Origin: Candidatus Dormiibacterota bacterium
GTDB taxonomy: Bacteria > Chloroflexota > Dormibacteria > Dormibacterales > Dormibacteraceae
NCBI GenBank assembly: GCA_003151935.1
Contig: PLYZ01000023.1
Coordinates: forward strand, 1-41,352
Length of the DNA: 41,352 nt
Direction of reading: 5' to 3'
Positions 1 to 7,502 of this stretch are shown here, piece by piece. Both the position numbers and the translations under genes were made by a program. The notes beneath the pieces are model-generated. The model was not told the origin of the DNA, searched no databases, and worked only from the letters and a program-made list of their open reading frames with translations. How positions within the stretch are numbered: the first letter of the stretch is position 1; the number at the start of each line of letters is the position of its first letter.

Positions 1-1575
1 CGCAGTGCTGCCCGTCGGTTGCTTGCCCTTGCGCGCGACGGTCTCGGCACGCGACATGCGGACCACCGTCGGGAAGTGGACGTCCTGGAAGTAGTGCTCC
101 CAGTCATAGAGCGAGGCGTCGAATGGAAACGTTTTGCGCTCGGCCTCCGGCACTTTGTCCCAGATCGACATCAGGTTTCGCGTATCGAAGATGCAGTCAA
201 CTTCGGTGTATACGCCATACAGCTGGATCAGGTTCAACCCGCGATCGAGACGCTCGCGCTCCGCGTTCAGGTCGTCGGACATGTCGGCGACGCTGGCCCC
301 GAGCGGAAGCCGCTCGACCACCCACTGGGCGGCTTCGACAAAGCGCAGCGCGGTTCGCGCGCGCGTCGCGAGCTCCTCACGCGTCGGGTAGGTCCAGTTC
401 GGCGTGCCGATCGCCTGACCGTAGCGGTCTCGCAGCGGATTCTTGGCGAAGTACCGGCCCGCGGAGTCGGCCATGCCTCTGAAGCGCAGGGGGTTGCGGC
501 TCCCCGACGCGGCGTGATAAATGCGAGGCTTCTCGTCAGGTGGCGGATTCGCCGCAACGGCAAGCACCGTGTTGACGACGTAATCCGCCGGGATGATGTC
601 CAGCACCGAGTCGGGAAGCCCCGAGAAATCGCGAAGGATGCCTCGCCCGAAAGCAAGAATGAGCGGCTCGGCCATGCGAAAGCCCTCGAGCCACCCGGGA
701 AACGGCTCCTCGAGCGCGCTTTCGATGATCGACGGACGAACGATCGACAGCGGGATGTCGCCGTGCAGCTCCACCACTGCGTGCTCCGCCATCGCCTTGG
801 TAAATGAATAGATATCGGCGAACCCCATCGCGTTCGCGTGGACGCGGCCTCGTTCGATCAAACGGTCCTTGACCCATCGATCCCGCAGGCGTTCTGTGGT
901 CCGCGCGACCGCCGGCGTGCCGGCCGGTCCCATGCGCGAGCGTGCCTCGCGGCCGAGCCGCTTCAGGATCTCCGGTCGACGCGACTCTTCCTCCACCGGC
1001 CCTCGCAGGGTCGAGAGCACCGCCGCCTCGTGGCGCCAGTTGAGACCAGGGTCGTGCGGGGCTTCTTCGCGCACGAGCCCCCGCAGCATCCCCCCCACAT
1101 ACGCGGTCGAGACGTGGACCAGGTGGGGGCGCGTACCGGTGGCCTTGAGCGCCTCCACCATGCGCGCAGCTCCGAGCAGGTTGGTCTGCGCCGACAGGTC
1201 GGCGGGGTTGTCGAACTCGACCGCGGCCGCGGAGTGGATCACGATCTCGCACGCGCGCAGCTGCTCCCGCCCCGCGTCGCTCAGCCCCAGACCGTCACGG
1301 CCGAGGTCGATCTCGACCACCGCGAGCTTTTCCGCGACGAGCTTCGCGAATGCCTCCACGCCAATTTCTTCCTTGAGGCGTTTGAAGGCCGGGCTCGACA
1401 GAACCTCACGCTCCAGGCGCTCGGAAGCCGGGCGGCGGGCGCTCGACCGGATCGCCAGGTTGATGCGCCCCACCTCCGGAATCGAGCGGAGGCACTTCTC
1501 GACGATCGACTTGCCAAGGAAGCCGGTGCTGCCGGTGACCAGGATGGTCTTGCCCTTCAAGGCCTCGGCAATCAA
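1..1575 (-). CDS. Fatty acyl-CoA reductase (male-sterility/SDR type), 3' end beyond the window
   Basis: The frame is open from a TTG at 1575 to the window edge, giving at least 525 residues with no stop. The N-terminus reads LKGKTILVTGSTGFLGKSIV, an extended-SDR Rossmann motif (TGxxGFLG). HSAAAVEF and HVSTAYVGG follow, the latter holding the Tyr region of the NAD-binding 4/male-sterility domain. The last part (SIWDKVPEAERKTFPFD and YDWEHYF) fits the FAR C-terminal domain. The family reduces long-chain acyl-CoA to an aldehyde or alcohol with NADPH, feeding wax ester or ether lipid synthesis. The gene starts 25 bp after the M23 peptidase stop, so the two are probably co-transcribed. The start is uncertain: an in-frame TAG lies four codons upstream of the TTG, there is no clear Shine-Dalgarno (SD) sequence, and a second TTG at 1560 is possible. 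The true C-terminus is not visible. Confidence 0.82.
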   Translation of the reverse strand, partial: MIAEALKGKTILVTGSTGFLGKSIVEKCLRSIPEVGRINLAIRSSARRPASERLEREVLSSPAFKRLKEEIGVEAFAKLVAEKLAVVEIDLGRDGLGLSDAGREQLRACEIVIHSAAAVEFDNPADLSAQTNLLGAARMVEALKATGTRPHLVHVSTAYVGGMLRGLVREEAPHDPGLNWRHEAAVLSTLRGPVEEESRRPEILKRLGREARSRMGPAGTPAVARTTERLRDRWVKDRLIERGRVHANAMGFADIYSFTKAMAEHAVVELHGDIPLSIVRPSIIESALEEPFPGWLEGFRMAEPLILAFGRGILRDFSGLPDSVLDIIPADYVVNTVLAVAANPPPDEKPRIYHAASGSRNPLRFRGMADSAGRYFAKNPLRDRYGQAIGTPNWTYPTREELATRARTALRFVEAAQWVVERLPLGASVADMSDDLNAERERLDRGLNLIQLYGVYTEVDCIFDTRNLMSIWDKVPEAERKTFPFDASLYDWEHYFQDVHFPTVVRMSRAETVARKGKQPTGSTA

Positions 1576-1600
1576 GACCGACTGATTCTAGTGGTGTGGC

Positions 1601-2677
1601 TTACTGCGCCTCGCCGTGGTTGACGCCCGGCACCACCACCACCGGGGATCCGCTGGCATCGGTCCACCCCAGGCCCGTGGTCGCCGACGCCCAGAACCAG
1701 TAGCTCTGGCCCGGCCGCCCCTGGAAGACTCCCGACCCCGCGCCCGAGTTCCCGCTCCAGAGCTTCATCGTGCCGTCCTGCAAGACCGTGTACACGTTGT
1801 ACCTGTTTCCGCTTCCCGGACTCGACCACGAAACGTCGATCGCCGTCGGGTCGGCGGCCTCGGCGACGGCGGTGACGGTCACGCTCGGCATGGTGATGCT
1901 TGCGAAACGAGGCGATCCGGTCAGCCACAGGTCGCCCTGGTCCCACGCATAGGGATCGGGATACGTCCCCGACCATCCATACGGATCGACCGGCGTCTGG
2001 CTGCGGTGGATGTTGTAGACGCCGAAATGCAGGTGGGGGCCGGTGGCCGTACCCGTCATGCCCGAGATTCCGATCACCTGTCCGCGCGCGACGTACTGGC
2101 CTATGGTCACGCCGATCTTGGAGAGATGGCCGTAAAAGGTCAGAAGGCCGTTGCCGTGGTTGATCTCTATCGTTTGGCCGCTCAAGCACGAGTGGCAGTT
2201 GGGGTCGAGCCAGTTGGCCAGGATGACGACTCCCGGGGCGGCGGCCGCCACCGGCTCATAGGTGAGCCCGTAGTCGTAGCCGTCATGCCCGTCGTAGTAC
2301 AGGTAGTCGTGCCCGGCCGGCGTCTGCGCGTAACCGGCGTCAAACGACGGGTCGGGGCCTCCCACCTTGGCCGAGGCCTGGGTGCCGTCGTAACGGCAGA
2401 CTGTTCCATTGACCCCGTAATCGGGGTAGCAGTGATCGAAGAGGGAGGTCACGACGTGCGGTCCCATGAACGGGAGGGTCAGGAACGCGCCGGGAGCAGG
2501 GCCCTGGCCAGTGTTGCCGTTTCCGTCCTCGATCGAGCCGTAGCTCGTCTGGCTCGGGTAGGACCACCGCACGTACTTCTCAGCCTTCTGGCCCGGAGGC
2601 GGCGCTTGAGAAGCCTGCACGGGCACGCCCCACAGGAATAGAAAGAGGAAGGTGACGGCAAATACCAATACCCGCAT
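1601..2677 (-). CDS. Secreted M23-family metallopeptidase with C-terminal Fn3-like domain
   Basis: A 358-residue protein starting MRVLVFAVTFLFLFLWG, a signal peptide ending near QASQ at residue 24. An in-frame start 25 codons upstream would bury the signal peptide, so 2677 is preferred. The M23/LytM zinc site is complete: H131 and D135 in HDGYDYG, H184 in YGHL, and H215/H217 in GPHLHFG. The cysteine pair C161/C164 (CHSC) lies in an insertion. Residues about 265-345 look like a beta-sandwich (fibronectin-III-like) with a Trp/Tyr-rich strand (YWFWASATT). M23 enzymes cut peptidoglycan cross-links, so a role in wall remodelling outside the membrane is likely. The gene is divergent from the oxidoreductase at 2753, with a 75 bp gap that must hold both promoters. 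Confidence 0.88.
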   Translation of the reverse strand: MRVLVFAVTFLFLFLWGVPVQASQAPPPGQKAEKYVRWSYPSQTSYGSIEDGNGNTGQGPAPGAFLTLPFMGPHVVTSLFDHCYPDYGVNGTVCRYDGTQASAKVGGPDPSFDAGYAQTPAGHDYLYYDGHDGYDYGLTYEPVAAAAPGVVILANWLDPNCHSCLSGQTIEINHGNGLLTFYGHLSKIGVTIGQYVARGQVIGISGMTGTATGPHLHFGVYNIHRSQTPVDPYGWSGTYPDPYAWDQGDLWLTGSPRFASITMPSVTVTAVAEAADPTAIDVSWSSPGSGNRYNVYTVLQDGTMKLWSGNSGAGSGVFQGRPGQSYWFWASATTGLGWTDASGSPVVVVPGVNHGEAQ

Positions 2678-2752
2678 AGCCCTTGAAACGGAGATTCCGA
2701 GTTTAGGTTGCGGTCCGGCGCGGCGTGGCGCGGATTTGGTTAAGTTTCGCAA

Positions 2753-3808
2753 ATGACATCGACTCCAGCTTCGAGCGGCACCATTCTGAGCCAGGGCCGG
2801 GCGGCCGTGTACGAGGAGCCGATCGGGCCGGCCGGCGTTCGGATTCGGGAGCGCCCCAAAACCGAAGCCGCGCCCGGCGCCGTTGCTGTGGCGATCAGAG
2901 CCTCATCGCTGAACCACCTGGACCTCTGGCTGGCCCACGGCGCCCAGCGCGTCACTCCACCGCGCGTCATCGCCGCGGACGGCGCCGGCGTGGTGCAATC
3001 CAGCGGAGACCCAGCCTGGCGCCCTGGTGACGAGGTGGTTCTCTTCCCCACCCTCTGCTGCTGGGAGTGTGAGTGGTGCCGGGCCGGGCAGAACGTCAGG
3101 TGCGCGCGCTTTGGCATCCTCGGCGAGCACTCCGACGGTACCGCGTGCGAGCTGATCCACATCGACGCGCGCAACGTTTTCCGTAAGCCCGCCGGCCTGT
3201 CGTGGCCCGAGGCCGCGGCGTTTCCGCTCACCTTTCTCACGGCGTGGCGGATGCTCACGACGCGAGCGCAGCTGCGCGCGGACGAGACCGTGCTCGTGGT
3301 CGGCGCCGGCGCCGGCGTCGCGGTGGCCGCGATCAGCATCGCGAAGCACCTGGGCGCGCGAGTGCTGGCGACCAGCCGATCCGAGTCGAAGCGCCAGCGT
3401 GCCCTCGCCCTGGGAGCGGACGCTGTGTTCGATTCGGCGGATTTCAGCAAGCCCGTGCGCCAGGCGACCGGTGACGGGGTCGACGTCGTCTTCGAGCATG
3501 TGGGCCCAGCCACGCTGGAGGAGTCCATGCGCTCGCTGGCGATGGGCGGCCGGATCGTCACGTGCGGTTCGACCTCAGGCGTCAAGGCCGAGATCGCGAT
3601 GCCGCGGCTCTTCTTCCGCCAGGCGGGCCTCCTCGGCTCGACAATGGGCAATGCGGACGAGTTCGAAGCGGTGCTCAAGGCGATCGACCGCGGACTGAAG
3701 CCGGTAGTCGACAGCACCTATCCGTTGTCGGACGTGAAGGCCGCCCTGACGCGCCTCGACGCCGCGGAGCAGTTCGGGAAGGTCGTGCTGTCGGTTTCGG
3801 AAGGTTAG
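2753..3808 (+). CDS. Zinc-type alcohol dehydrogenase/quinone oxidoreductase family protein (MDR)
   Basis: 351 residues, ATG start. The N-terminal GroES-like fold contains SSLNHLDLWL, a common MDR motif. A Cys-rich loop with C102, C103, C106, C109 and C117 (CCWECEWC...C) matches the structural zinc lobe of zinc alcohol dehydrogenases. The Rossmann motif VGAGAGVAVAAI is at about 183-194. The usual catalytic GHE after the first strand is replaced by AADGAGVV, so catalytic zinc binding is doubtful. The protein is closer to NADPH:quinone reductases or crotonyl-CoA reductase-like members of the family. Substrate cannot be predicted. mscL follows 20 bp downstream on the same strand. Confidence 0.85.
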   Translation: MTSTPASSGTILSQGRAAVYEEPIGPAGVRIRERPKTEAAPGAVAVAIRASSLNHLDLWLAHGAQRVTPPRVIAADGAGVVQSSGDPAWRPGDEVVLFPTLCCWECEWCRAGQNVRCARFGILGEHSDGTACELIHIDARNVFRKPAGLSWPEAAAFPLTFLTAWRMLTTRAQLRADETVLVVGAGAGVAVAAISIAKHLGARVLATSRSESKRQRALALGADAVFDSADFSKPVRQATGDGVDVVFEHVGPATLEESMRSLAMGGRIVTCGSTSGVKAEIAMPRLFFRQAGLLGSTMGNADEFEAVLKAIDRGLKPVVDSTYPLSDVKAALTRLDAAEQFGKVVLSVSEG

Positions 3809-3828
3809 ATAGGAGGGCATCCGGCAAA

Positions 3829-4233
3829 TTGAAAGGCTTCAAGACATTCCTGCTCAGGGGCAACGTCGTCGACCTCGCGGTCGGCGTGGTCATCGGCGTC
3901 GCTTTCGGTTCGGTGGTGACCGCCTTTGTCAAAGACCTCATGACACCCCTCATCGCCGCCTTGTTCGGCAAGCCCGACTTCGCAAGCCTTACGTTAATTA
4001 TCAACAACAGCAAGTTCCTGTATGGGGACTTCATCAACGTCGTGATCGCGTTCGTGCTCGTCGCGATCGTCATCTATTTCTTCGTTGTCCTTCCTTTCAC
4101 CGCGCTGATCGCGCGCTTTCAAAAAGAGCCGCCCGCCGACCCCACGACCAGGAAATGCACCGAGTGCCTGAGCGAGATCCCGATCGGCGCCAAGCGCTGC
4201 GCGTTCTGCACCTCGCCGCAGCCGGTGGCTTAA
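3829..4233 (+). CDS. mscL: Large-conductance mechanosensitive channel MscL
   Basis: 134 residues from a TTG at 3829, with AGGAGG at 3811-3816 upstream (spacing of 12, rather long). The sequence LKGFKTFLLRGNVVDLAVGV is the classic MscL N-terminal amphipathic helix and start of TM1. The second membrane helix is at about residues 65-90 (VVIAFVLVAIVIYFFVVLPF). The protein is a homopentameric pore that opens under membrane tension to release solutes on osmotic downshock. The C-terminus has a CxxC...CxxC zinc-ribbon (CTEC and CAFC), a tail seen in some Gram-positive-like lineages and absent from the E. coli protein. No regulator is visible. Confidence 0.95.
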   Translation: MKGFKTFLLRGNVVDLAVGVVIGVAFGSVVTAFVKDLMTPLIAALFGKPDFASLTLIINNSKFLYGDFINVVIAFVLVAIVIYFFVVLPFTALIARFQKEPPADPTTRKCTECLSEIPIGAKRCAFCTSPQPVA

Positions 4234-4255
4234 CTCGTCGGGCGGGATTGTCGGA

Positions 4256-4519
4256 TCACGCCGGCGAGCGACCGCCCTCGGCAAAGAGCCAGAGCCCCGC
4301 GACGAGCACAACGAAAGCGGCGACCCCAACCATCACGCTGCCCGACCAGCCTCCGAGCGCGAGCGCACCGGCCGCTCCCGGAACCCACATGATGGCGGCG
4401 AGGCGCCGGCGGAGGGTGCGCGCCTCGACTTCGTCTGCCTTGGTGGGATCGTCTGGCGGGCCGGGGCTTGATTGGGCCACGGCGAGGTCCTTGTAGAGGT
4501 CAAACAGGGGAAAGGACAC
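4256..4519 (-). CDS. Small membrane protein of unknown function
   Basis: 87 residues from a GTG at 4519. An N-terminal soluble part (FPLFDLYKDLAVAQ) precedes a charged stretch (EARTLRRRLAA). Two hydrophobic segments follow (MWVPGAAGALALGGW and MVGVAAFVVLVAGLWLF), so it is probably a two-TM protein with both ends on the same side. The same frame stays open upstream to 4690, but that part reads through repeat element A and is rejected as coding. It lies downstream of the DtxR-family gene on the same strand, separated by the element, and converges on mscL (22 bp gap). No family was recognised. Confidence 0.55.
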   Translation of the reverse strand: MSFPLFDLYKDLAVAQSSPGPPDDPTKADEVEARTLRRRLAAIMWVPGAAGALALGGWSGSVMVGVAAFVVLVAGLWLFAEGGRSPA

Positions 4520-4548
4520 TGGATCGCCTCGACTGCAGTATGCGCGCG

Positions 4549-4731
4549 AGAGGCGCGGCCGGAAACCCTCGGCGAGAGATTCGGCGATCCAGGTGGTCCA
4601 GATCCGGGTGAAGCGACGAGCAGCGCAGCGAGCGCATCCGTTGATGCGTAAGCGAGAAGCACAGGAGCTGAACCCGGAGATGGGCCGCATGGGCGCCGAA
4701 GATCCGCCGAGGGCTTTTCGGCCGCGCCTCT
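4549..4731 (-). repeat. Element A, copy 1: ~183 bp repeat with long self-complementary ends
   Basis: The left end (4549-4574) begins AGAGGCGCGGCCGGAAA and the reverse complement of the right end (4705-4731) begins AGAGGCGCGGCCGAAAAG. Both then run into CCCTCGGCG, giving about 26 paired bases with one mismatch and one bulge. Inside, TTCGGCG at 4581 pairs with CGCCGAA near 4695, and a small hairpin CGCATC-loop-GATGCG lies near 4634-4649. Copy 2 (11995-12173) shares the interior closely, including a near-identical block of about 30 bases around 4678-4710. The right end overlaps the stop codon of the DtxR-family gene. The element fills the gap before the small membrane protein gene. No ORF in it looks real. 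Confidence 0.8.
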
Positions 4732-5437
4732 AGGAGGGCACCACCCACAGTTTCGCGGCCGTGTCCTGGCCCAGCGTCACCTGGCGCGCACCGGCTTTGA
4801 CGCGCACCGTACGGCCGACGCCGTCGACCTCTAAAACAGCGATCTCGGCGCCGGGAACGAGCTTGCGCTCATGCAGGTACGCGAGCAGCAGCGGCGCCTC
4901 CCGCTCCGCCACCTCGGACACCCGTGTGATCGAAGCGCGCGCACCCGCGTGCAGCTTCGTGAGCCTGACCTCGTTCGGCGCCGTTTTCGAATGGCCCGGG
5001 ATGGGGTTGCCGTGCGGGCAGGTGCGCGGACGGCCCAGCACGTCGTAGAGGCGCTTCTCCACGACATCTGAGACCGCGTGCTCCAGCCGGGCCGCCTCCT
5101 CGTCCGCCGTGACCCAGTTGAGGCCCAAGCCGTCCGTGAGCCAGCGCTCCATGATCCGGTGCCTTCTCACGATCGCCTCAGCCATGCGGCGGCCTTTGGC
5201 GGTCAGCTCGATCTCCTTGCGCGCATTGAGCCGGACCATGCCATCGCGACTCATCCGCCGCAGGCCCACCGTGACCGTGGGCCGGCTCACGCTCAGCCAG
5301 TCGGCCAGGCGCGCGCTGCGCACCGCCTCGCCCTCGTTCGCGATGTAATAGATCGCCTCGAGATAGTGCGAGACCACCTCGGAGGGGCCGCCGAGTTTGC
5401 GGGGTAAATTAGACTTAACTAATCGAAGCTTTTGCAC
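4730..5437 (-). CDS. DtxR/MntR-family metal-dependent transcriptional regulator with FeoA-like C-terminal domain
   Basis: 235 residues from a GTG at 5437. A winged HTH spans about residues 25-85 (ADWLSVSRPTVTVGLRRMSR is the recognition helix region). It is followed by the dimerisation/metal-binding domain with the family hallmark CPHGNPIPG near 141-149. A C-terminal SH3/FeoA-like domain runs from about 160 to 235. Members bind Fe2+ or Mn2+ and then repress uptake genes or activate efflux. It is divergent from a ZIP transporter 31 bp away, so metal-controlled transport is the likely job. An ATTAG-N6-CTAAT palindrome overlaps its first codons. The stop codon touches repeat element A. Fe versus Mn specificity is not decided by the sequence. 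Confidence 0.9.
   Translation of the reverse strand: MQKLRLVKSNLPRKLGGPSEVVSHYLEAIYYIANEGEAVRSARLADWLSVSRPTVTVGLRRMSRDGMVRLNARKEIELTAKGRRMAEAIVRRHRIMERWLTDGLGLNWVTADEEAARLEHAVSDVVEKRLYDVLGRPRTCPHGNPIPGHSKTAPNEVRLTKLHAGARASITRVSEVAEREAPLLLAYLHERKLVPGAEIAVLEVDGVGRTVRVKAGARQVTLGQDTAAKLWVVPS
5408..5423. promoter_or_regulatory. Candidate operator for the DtxR-family regulator
   Basis: ATTAG-ACTTAA-CTAAT is a 16 bp inverted repeat with perfect 5-base arms, AT-rich against a GC-rich background. It lies at codons 5-10 of the regulator and 46 bp before the ZIP start. A further CTAAT occurs at 5441-5445. DtxR/IdeR-type boxes are AT-rich inverted repeats with TTAG/CTAA-like arms, so autoregulation and control of the ZIP gene are inferred. 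If the true regulator start is downstream, the site would sit in its promoter. Confidence 0.45.
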
Positions 5438-5468
5438 GTACTAATAGCGTGACACGAATACGGGCCAG

Positions 5469-6251
5469 ATGAGCCAGGCGGCCGCCGTCGGGTTGGGCGC
5501 GATCGCCGGGGCCACCGTATTCCTGGGCCTCCCAGTAGCCCGGATGAAGGGACTGCCGAAGTCAGTGCAGGGATTCCTGAACGCGTTCGCGACCGGCATC
5601 CTCGTCTTCCTGCTCTGGGACATCCTGAGCCACGCCGGCGGGCCGGTGACCGCCGCGCTCGAACAGGGCCAGCGCGGATCGTTCGCCGCCATGGCCCTCA
5701 TCTTCGCGGCCGGGGTTGGGGCAGGACTCCTGGGCCTCGTCTACTTCAACCGCAGCGTCTTCAGCCATCTCAGGCACGGAACCGCGAACCCAAGCGCACG
5801 GGCGCTGTCGCTGGCGATCGCGACCGGGCTGGGGCTGCACAACCTGTCCGAGGGCCTTGCGATCGGCGAGTCCGCCCACGTCGGTGCGATTGCGTTCACC
5901 GGCGTGCTCGCGGTGGGTTTCGCGCTGCACAACATCACGGAGGGATTCGGCATCGCGGCGCCGATGACCACCGAAACCAAGCCGGCTTCCTGGGGCTTTC
6001 TGGCGGTCGCCGGCCTGATCGGCGGCGGACCCACCTTCATCGGGACCTGGATCGGGTACCTCGCGAGCTCGCAGTACTTCTCGGTCGCCTTTCTGGCGGT
6101 GGCGGCCGGCGCGCTGCTCTACGTGCTGAACGAGCTCTTCAATTTGGGCCGCAAGCTCAACTCGCCGCCGGCGTTCGCCTGGGGACTGCTGCTGGGCTTC
6201 CTGACCGCCTACGCCACGGAACTGTTTCTCACGGCGACCAGCGGAGCTTAG
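5469..6251 (+). CDS. ZIP-family divalent metal transporter
   Basis: 260 residues with about eight hydrophobic segments. The two ZIP signature helices are clear: HNLSEG at 124-129 in TM4 and HNITEG at 154-159 in TM5, which form the binuclear metal site. The His-containing loop between TM3 and TM4 (FSHLRHGT) is short. The family moves Zn2+, Fe2+ or Mn2+ across the cytoplasmic membrane. It is divergent from the DtxR-family regulator, whose candidate operator lies between them. This suggests a role in iron or manganese homeostasis, although some bacterial ZIPs work as exporters. It ends 6 bp from the convergent gene at 6258. Confidence 0.92.
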   Translation: MSQAAAVGLGAIAGATVFLGLPVARMKGLPKSVQGFLNAFATGILVFLLWDILSHAGGPVTAALEQGQRGSFAAMALIFAAGVGAGLLGLVYFNRSVFSHLRHGTANPSARALSLAIATGLGLHNLSEGLAIGESAHVGAIAFTGVLAVGFALHNITEGFGIAAPMTTETKPASWGFLAVAGLIGGGPTFIGTWIGYLASSQYFSVAFLAVAAGALLYVLNELFNLGRKLNSPPAFAWGLLLGFLTAYATELFLTATSGA

Positions 6252-6257
6252 CCGGGC

Positions 6258-6617
6258 TCAGCTCGCGTAGTCGAAGCCGGCCGTGCCATCCCCGTCGGGC
6301 TCGATGTCCTGCCAGTCCGGGTAGCGCCACCGGAAGAGCCGCTCCTGGATCTCGAACAGGCTGTCCAGCGTGTCCTGCACCTGGCCGCAGTCGCGCAGCG
6401 GCTCGCGGACGTGGTTCGGCATCGTTTCGACCACCTCACGGAGCTCGGCGCGCACCGGCGACGGCACCGTCTTGACCCCGTCCCGGTTCATCTCCTCGAG
6501 CCGCCAGAGCACCCGGTCGGTGGCCTCCAGCATGCGCTGGAAGGCGTACCGGCGCCGGTTCTGGCGGCGCAGGGCGGTCTCTTGCTGCTCGATTCGGTTG
6601 CTCGTGTGGTCGATCAT
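6258..6617 (-). CDS. Hypothetical small acidic/charged protein
   Basis: 119 residues. The ATG at 6617 has GAAAGG 9-10 bases upstream. The protein is highly charged and apparently all-helical, with no signal or membrane segment. The middle (FQRMLEATDRVLWRLEEMNR) and LDSLFEIQERLFRW suggest amphipathic helices, and the tail is acidic (DIEPDGDGTAGFDY). No family was recognised. It is convergent with the ZIP gene and divergent from the NUDIX gene. Confidence 0.65.
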   Translation of the reverse strand: MIDHTSNRIEQQETALRRQNRRRYAFQRMLEATDRVLWRLEEMNRDGVKTVPSPVRAELREVVETMPNHVREPLRDCGQVQDTLDSLFEIQERLFRWRYPDWQDIEPDGDGTAGFDYAS

Positions 6618-6686
6618 GCTCAGCTACCTTTCTTAGCTTACCGGCTACCGCGAGTTCATAAGACGCGGATTATTGAGAGCTTGAAT

Positions 6687-6738
6687 CCCCCCTCCCCGGC
6701 CGCCACGCGGCCGGACCTCCCCGGCAACCGGGGAGGCC
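6687..6738. repeat. GC-hairpin repeat, copy C1, in front of the NUDIX gene
   Basis: Two hairpins lie in tandem: GGCCGC-CAC-GCGGCC (6699-6713) and CCTCCCCGG-CAA-CCGGGGAGG (6716-6736). The 3' arm GGGGAGG is the only SD-like sequence of the NUDIX gene and sits 6 bases before its TTG. The same design recurs at 9505-9590 and 21336-21378. Confidence 0.75.
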
Positions 6739-6742
6739 AGTT

Positions 6743-7303
6743 TTGAGCGATTTCCCAGCGCGGCTCGAACAATTGTTCCGCCCGATCGACGCCTGGGGCG
6801 AGTTTCGCAATGGCGCTCGGCCCGCGGCGGTCGTGTTCGTCCTCTACCGCCACGGCGGCCGCTGGATGGTGCCCTTCGTGAGGCGCCGGGCTGACCTGAG
6901 AGACCACCCGGGGCAGGTCGCGCTGCCCGGTGGAGGGGTGCAGCCGGGCGAATCCGCCTGGGAGGCGGCCCAGCGCGAGGTCCACGAGGAGATCGGCGTA
7001 CGCCTCGGCGGCCTTGCTCCCCTCGGGGCCGGGGACCCCATCTACGCCTCGGTGTCCAACTTCTCGGTGGTGCCGTTCGTGGCCCACCTGCCGGACCCGG
7101 TACTTCCGTTCGTGCACGACGAGCGCGAGCTCGACGGCGTGCTCGCGATCCCGCTCGACCACCTGCTCGATGACAGCGCGTGGCTCGAATCGGACGCTCC
7201 GTGGCGCTTCCGCTACCTGGCGCATGAGGAGAGCGTCGTGTGGGGCCTGACCGAGCGAATCGTGGCGGGGCTCGCGCCGAAGCTCAGGCAAGCCCTGGAA
7301 TAG
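6743..7303 (+). CDS. NUDIX hydrolase, CoA-pyrophosphatase-like
   Basis: 186 residues from a TTG at 6743 with GGGGAGG at ideal spacing. The Nudix box GGGVQPGESAW...REVHEEIG (about residues 63-86) fits Gx5Ex7REUxEExGU with all catalytic Glu present. The preceding RRRADLRDHPGQVALPGG resembles the NuDiX-CoA signature of CoA/acyl-CoA pyrophosphatases (NudL type). That would fit a genome rich in acyl-CoA chemistry. It likely hydrolyses CoA or a related nucleoside diphosphate with Mg2+ in the cytoplasm. The start lies directly after a hairpin repeat that may mask its SD. Confidence 0.88.
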   Translation: MSDFPARLEQLFRPIDAWGEFRNGARPAAVVFVLYRHGGRWMVPFVRRRADLRDHPGQVALPGGGVQPGESAWEAAQREVHEEIGVRLGGLAPLGAGDPIYASVSNFSVVPFVAHLPDPVLPFVHDERELDGVLAIPLDHLLDDSAWLESDAPWRFRYLAHEESVVWGLTERIVAGLAPKLRQALE

Positions 7304-7317
7304 CTAACCACGGCCAT

Positions 7318-7372
7318 CGGTGCCCGAATGGCTGTATCCATGGCTGGATGCGACCACCGGTGCCCGAATGGC
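7318..7372. repeat. Pair of 15 bp direct repeats in a convergent gap
   Basis: CGGTGCCCGAATGGC occurs at 7318-7332 and 7358-7372, a 40 bp period, in the 88 bp between the convergent NUDIX and ccmD genes. No hairpin terminator with a T-run was seen there. Confidence 0.5.
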
Positions 7373-7391
7373 GCAATTTGGAGGCCGGCGA

Positions 7392-7502
7392 TCAGCGCTC
7401 GGGTCGTGTCTTTTCCAGTTCCCGCAGGCGGCGAAGCGACCAGGCCAGGTAGCCGCCGAGCACCACCACGGCAAAGCCGTAGGCGGTGATGAGGTAGGTC
7501 AA
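7392..7502 (-). CDS. ccmD: CcmD-like small heme-exporter subunit
   Basis: 36 residues from a TTG at 7502 that overlaps the ccmC stop (TTGA). One N-terminal membrane helix (LITAYGFAVVVLGGYLAW) is followed by a basic helix SLRRLRELEKTRPER. This is the size and layout of CcmD, which holds CcmE to the CcmABC heme-handling ABC complex. Assigned by position at the end of ccmABC and by topology, because CcmD sequences are poorly conserved. It is the last gene of the run. Confidence 0.8.
   Translation of the reverse strand: MTYLITAYGFAVVVLGGYLAWSLRRLRELEKTRPER

Noticed and set aside
19-807. Long plus-strand ORF (262 codons) opposite the acyl-CoA reductase
   Set aside because: Arg/His-rich shadow with no motif; the minus frame carries clear FAR motifs.
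4520-4690. N-terminal extension of the small membrane protein through element A
   Set aside because: The reading is repeat sequence; an equivalent reading occurs at copy 2, where it would extend ccmE, which has a clear start at 12002.
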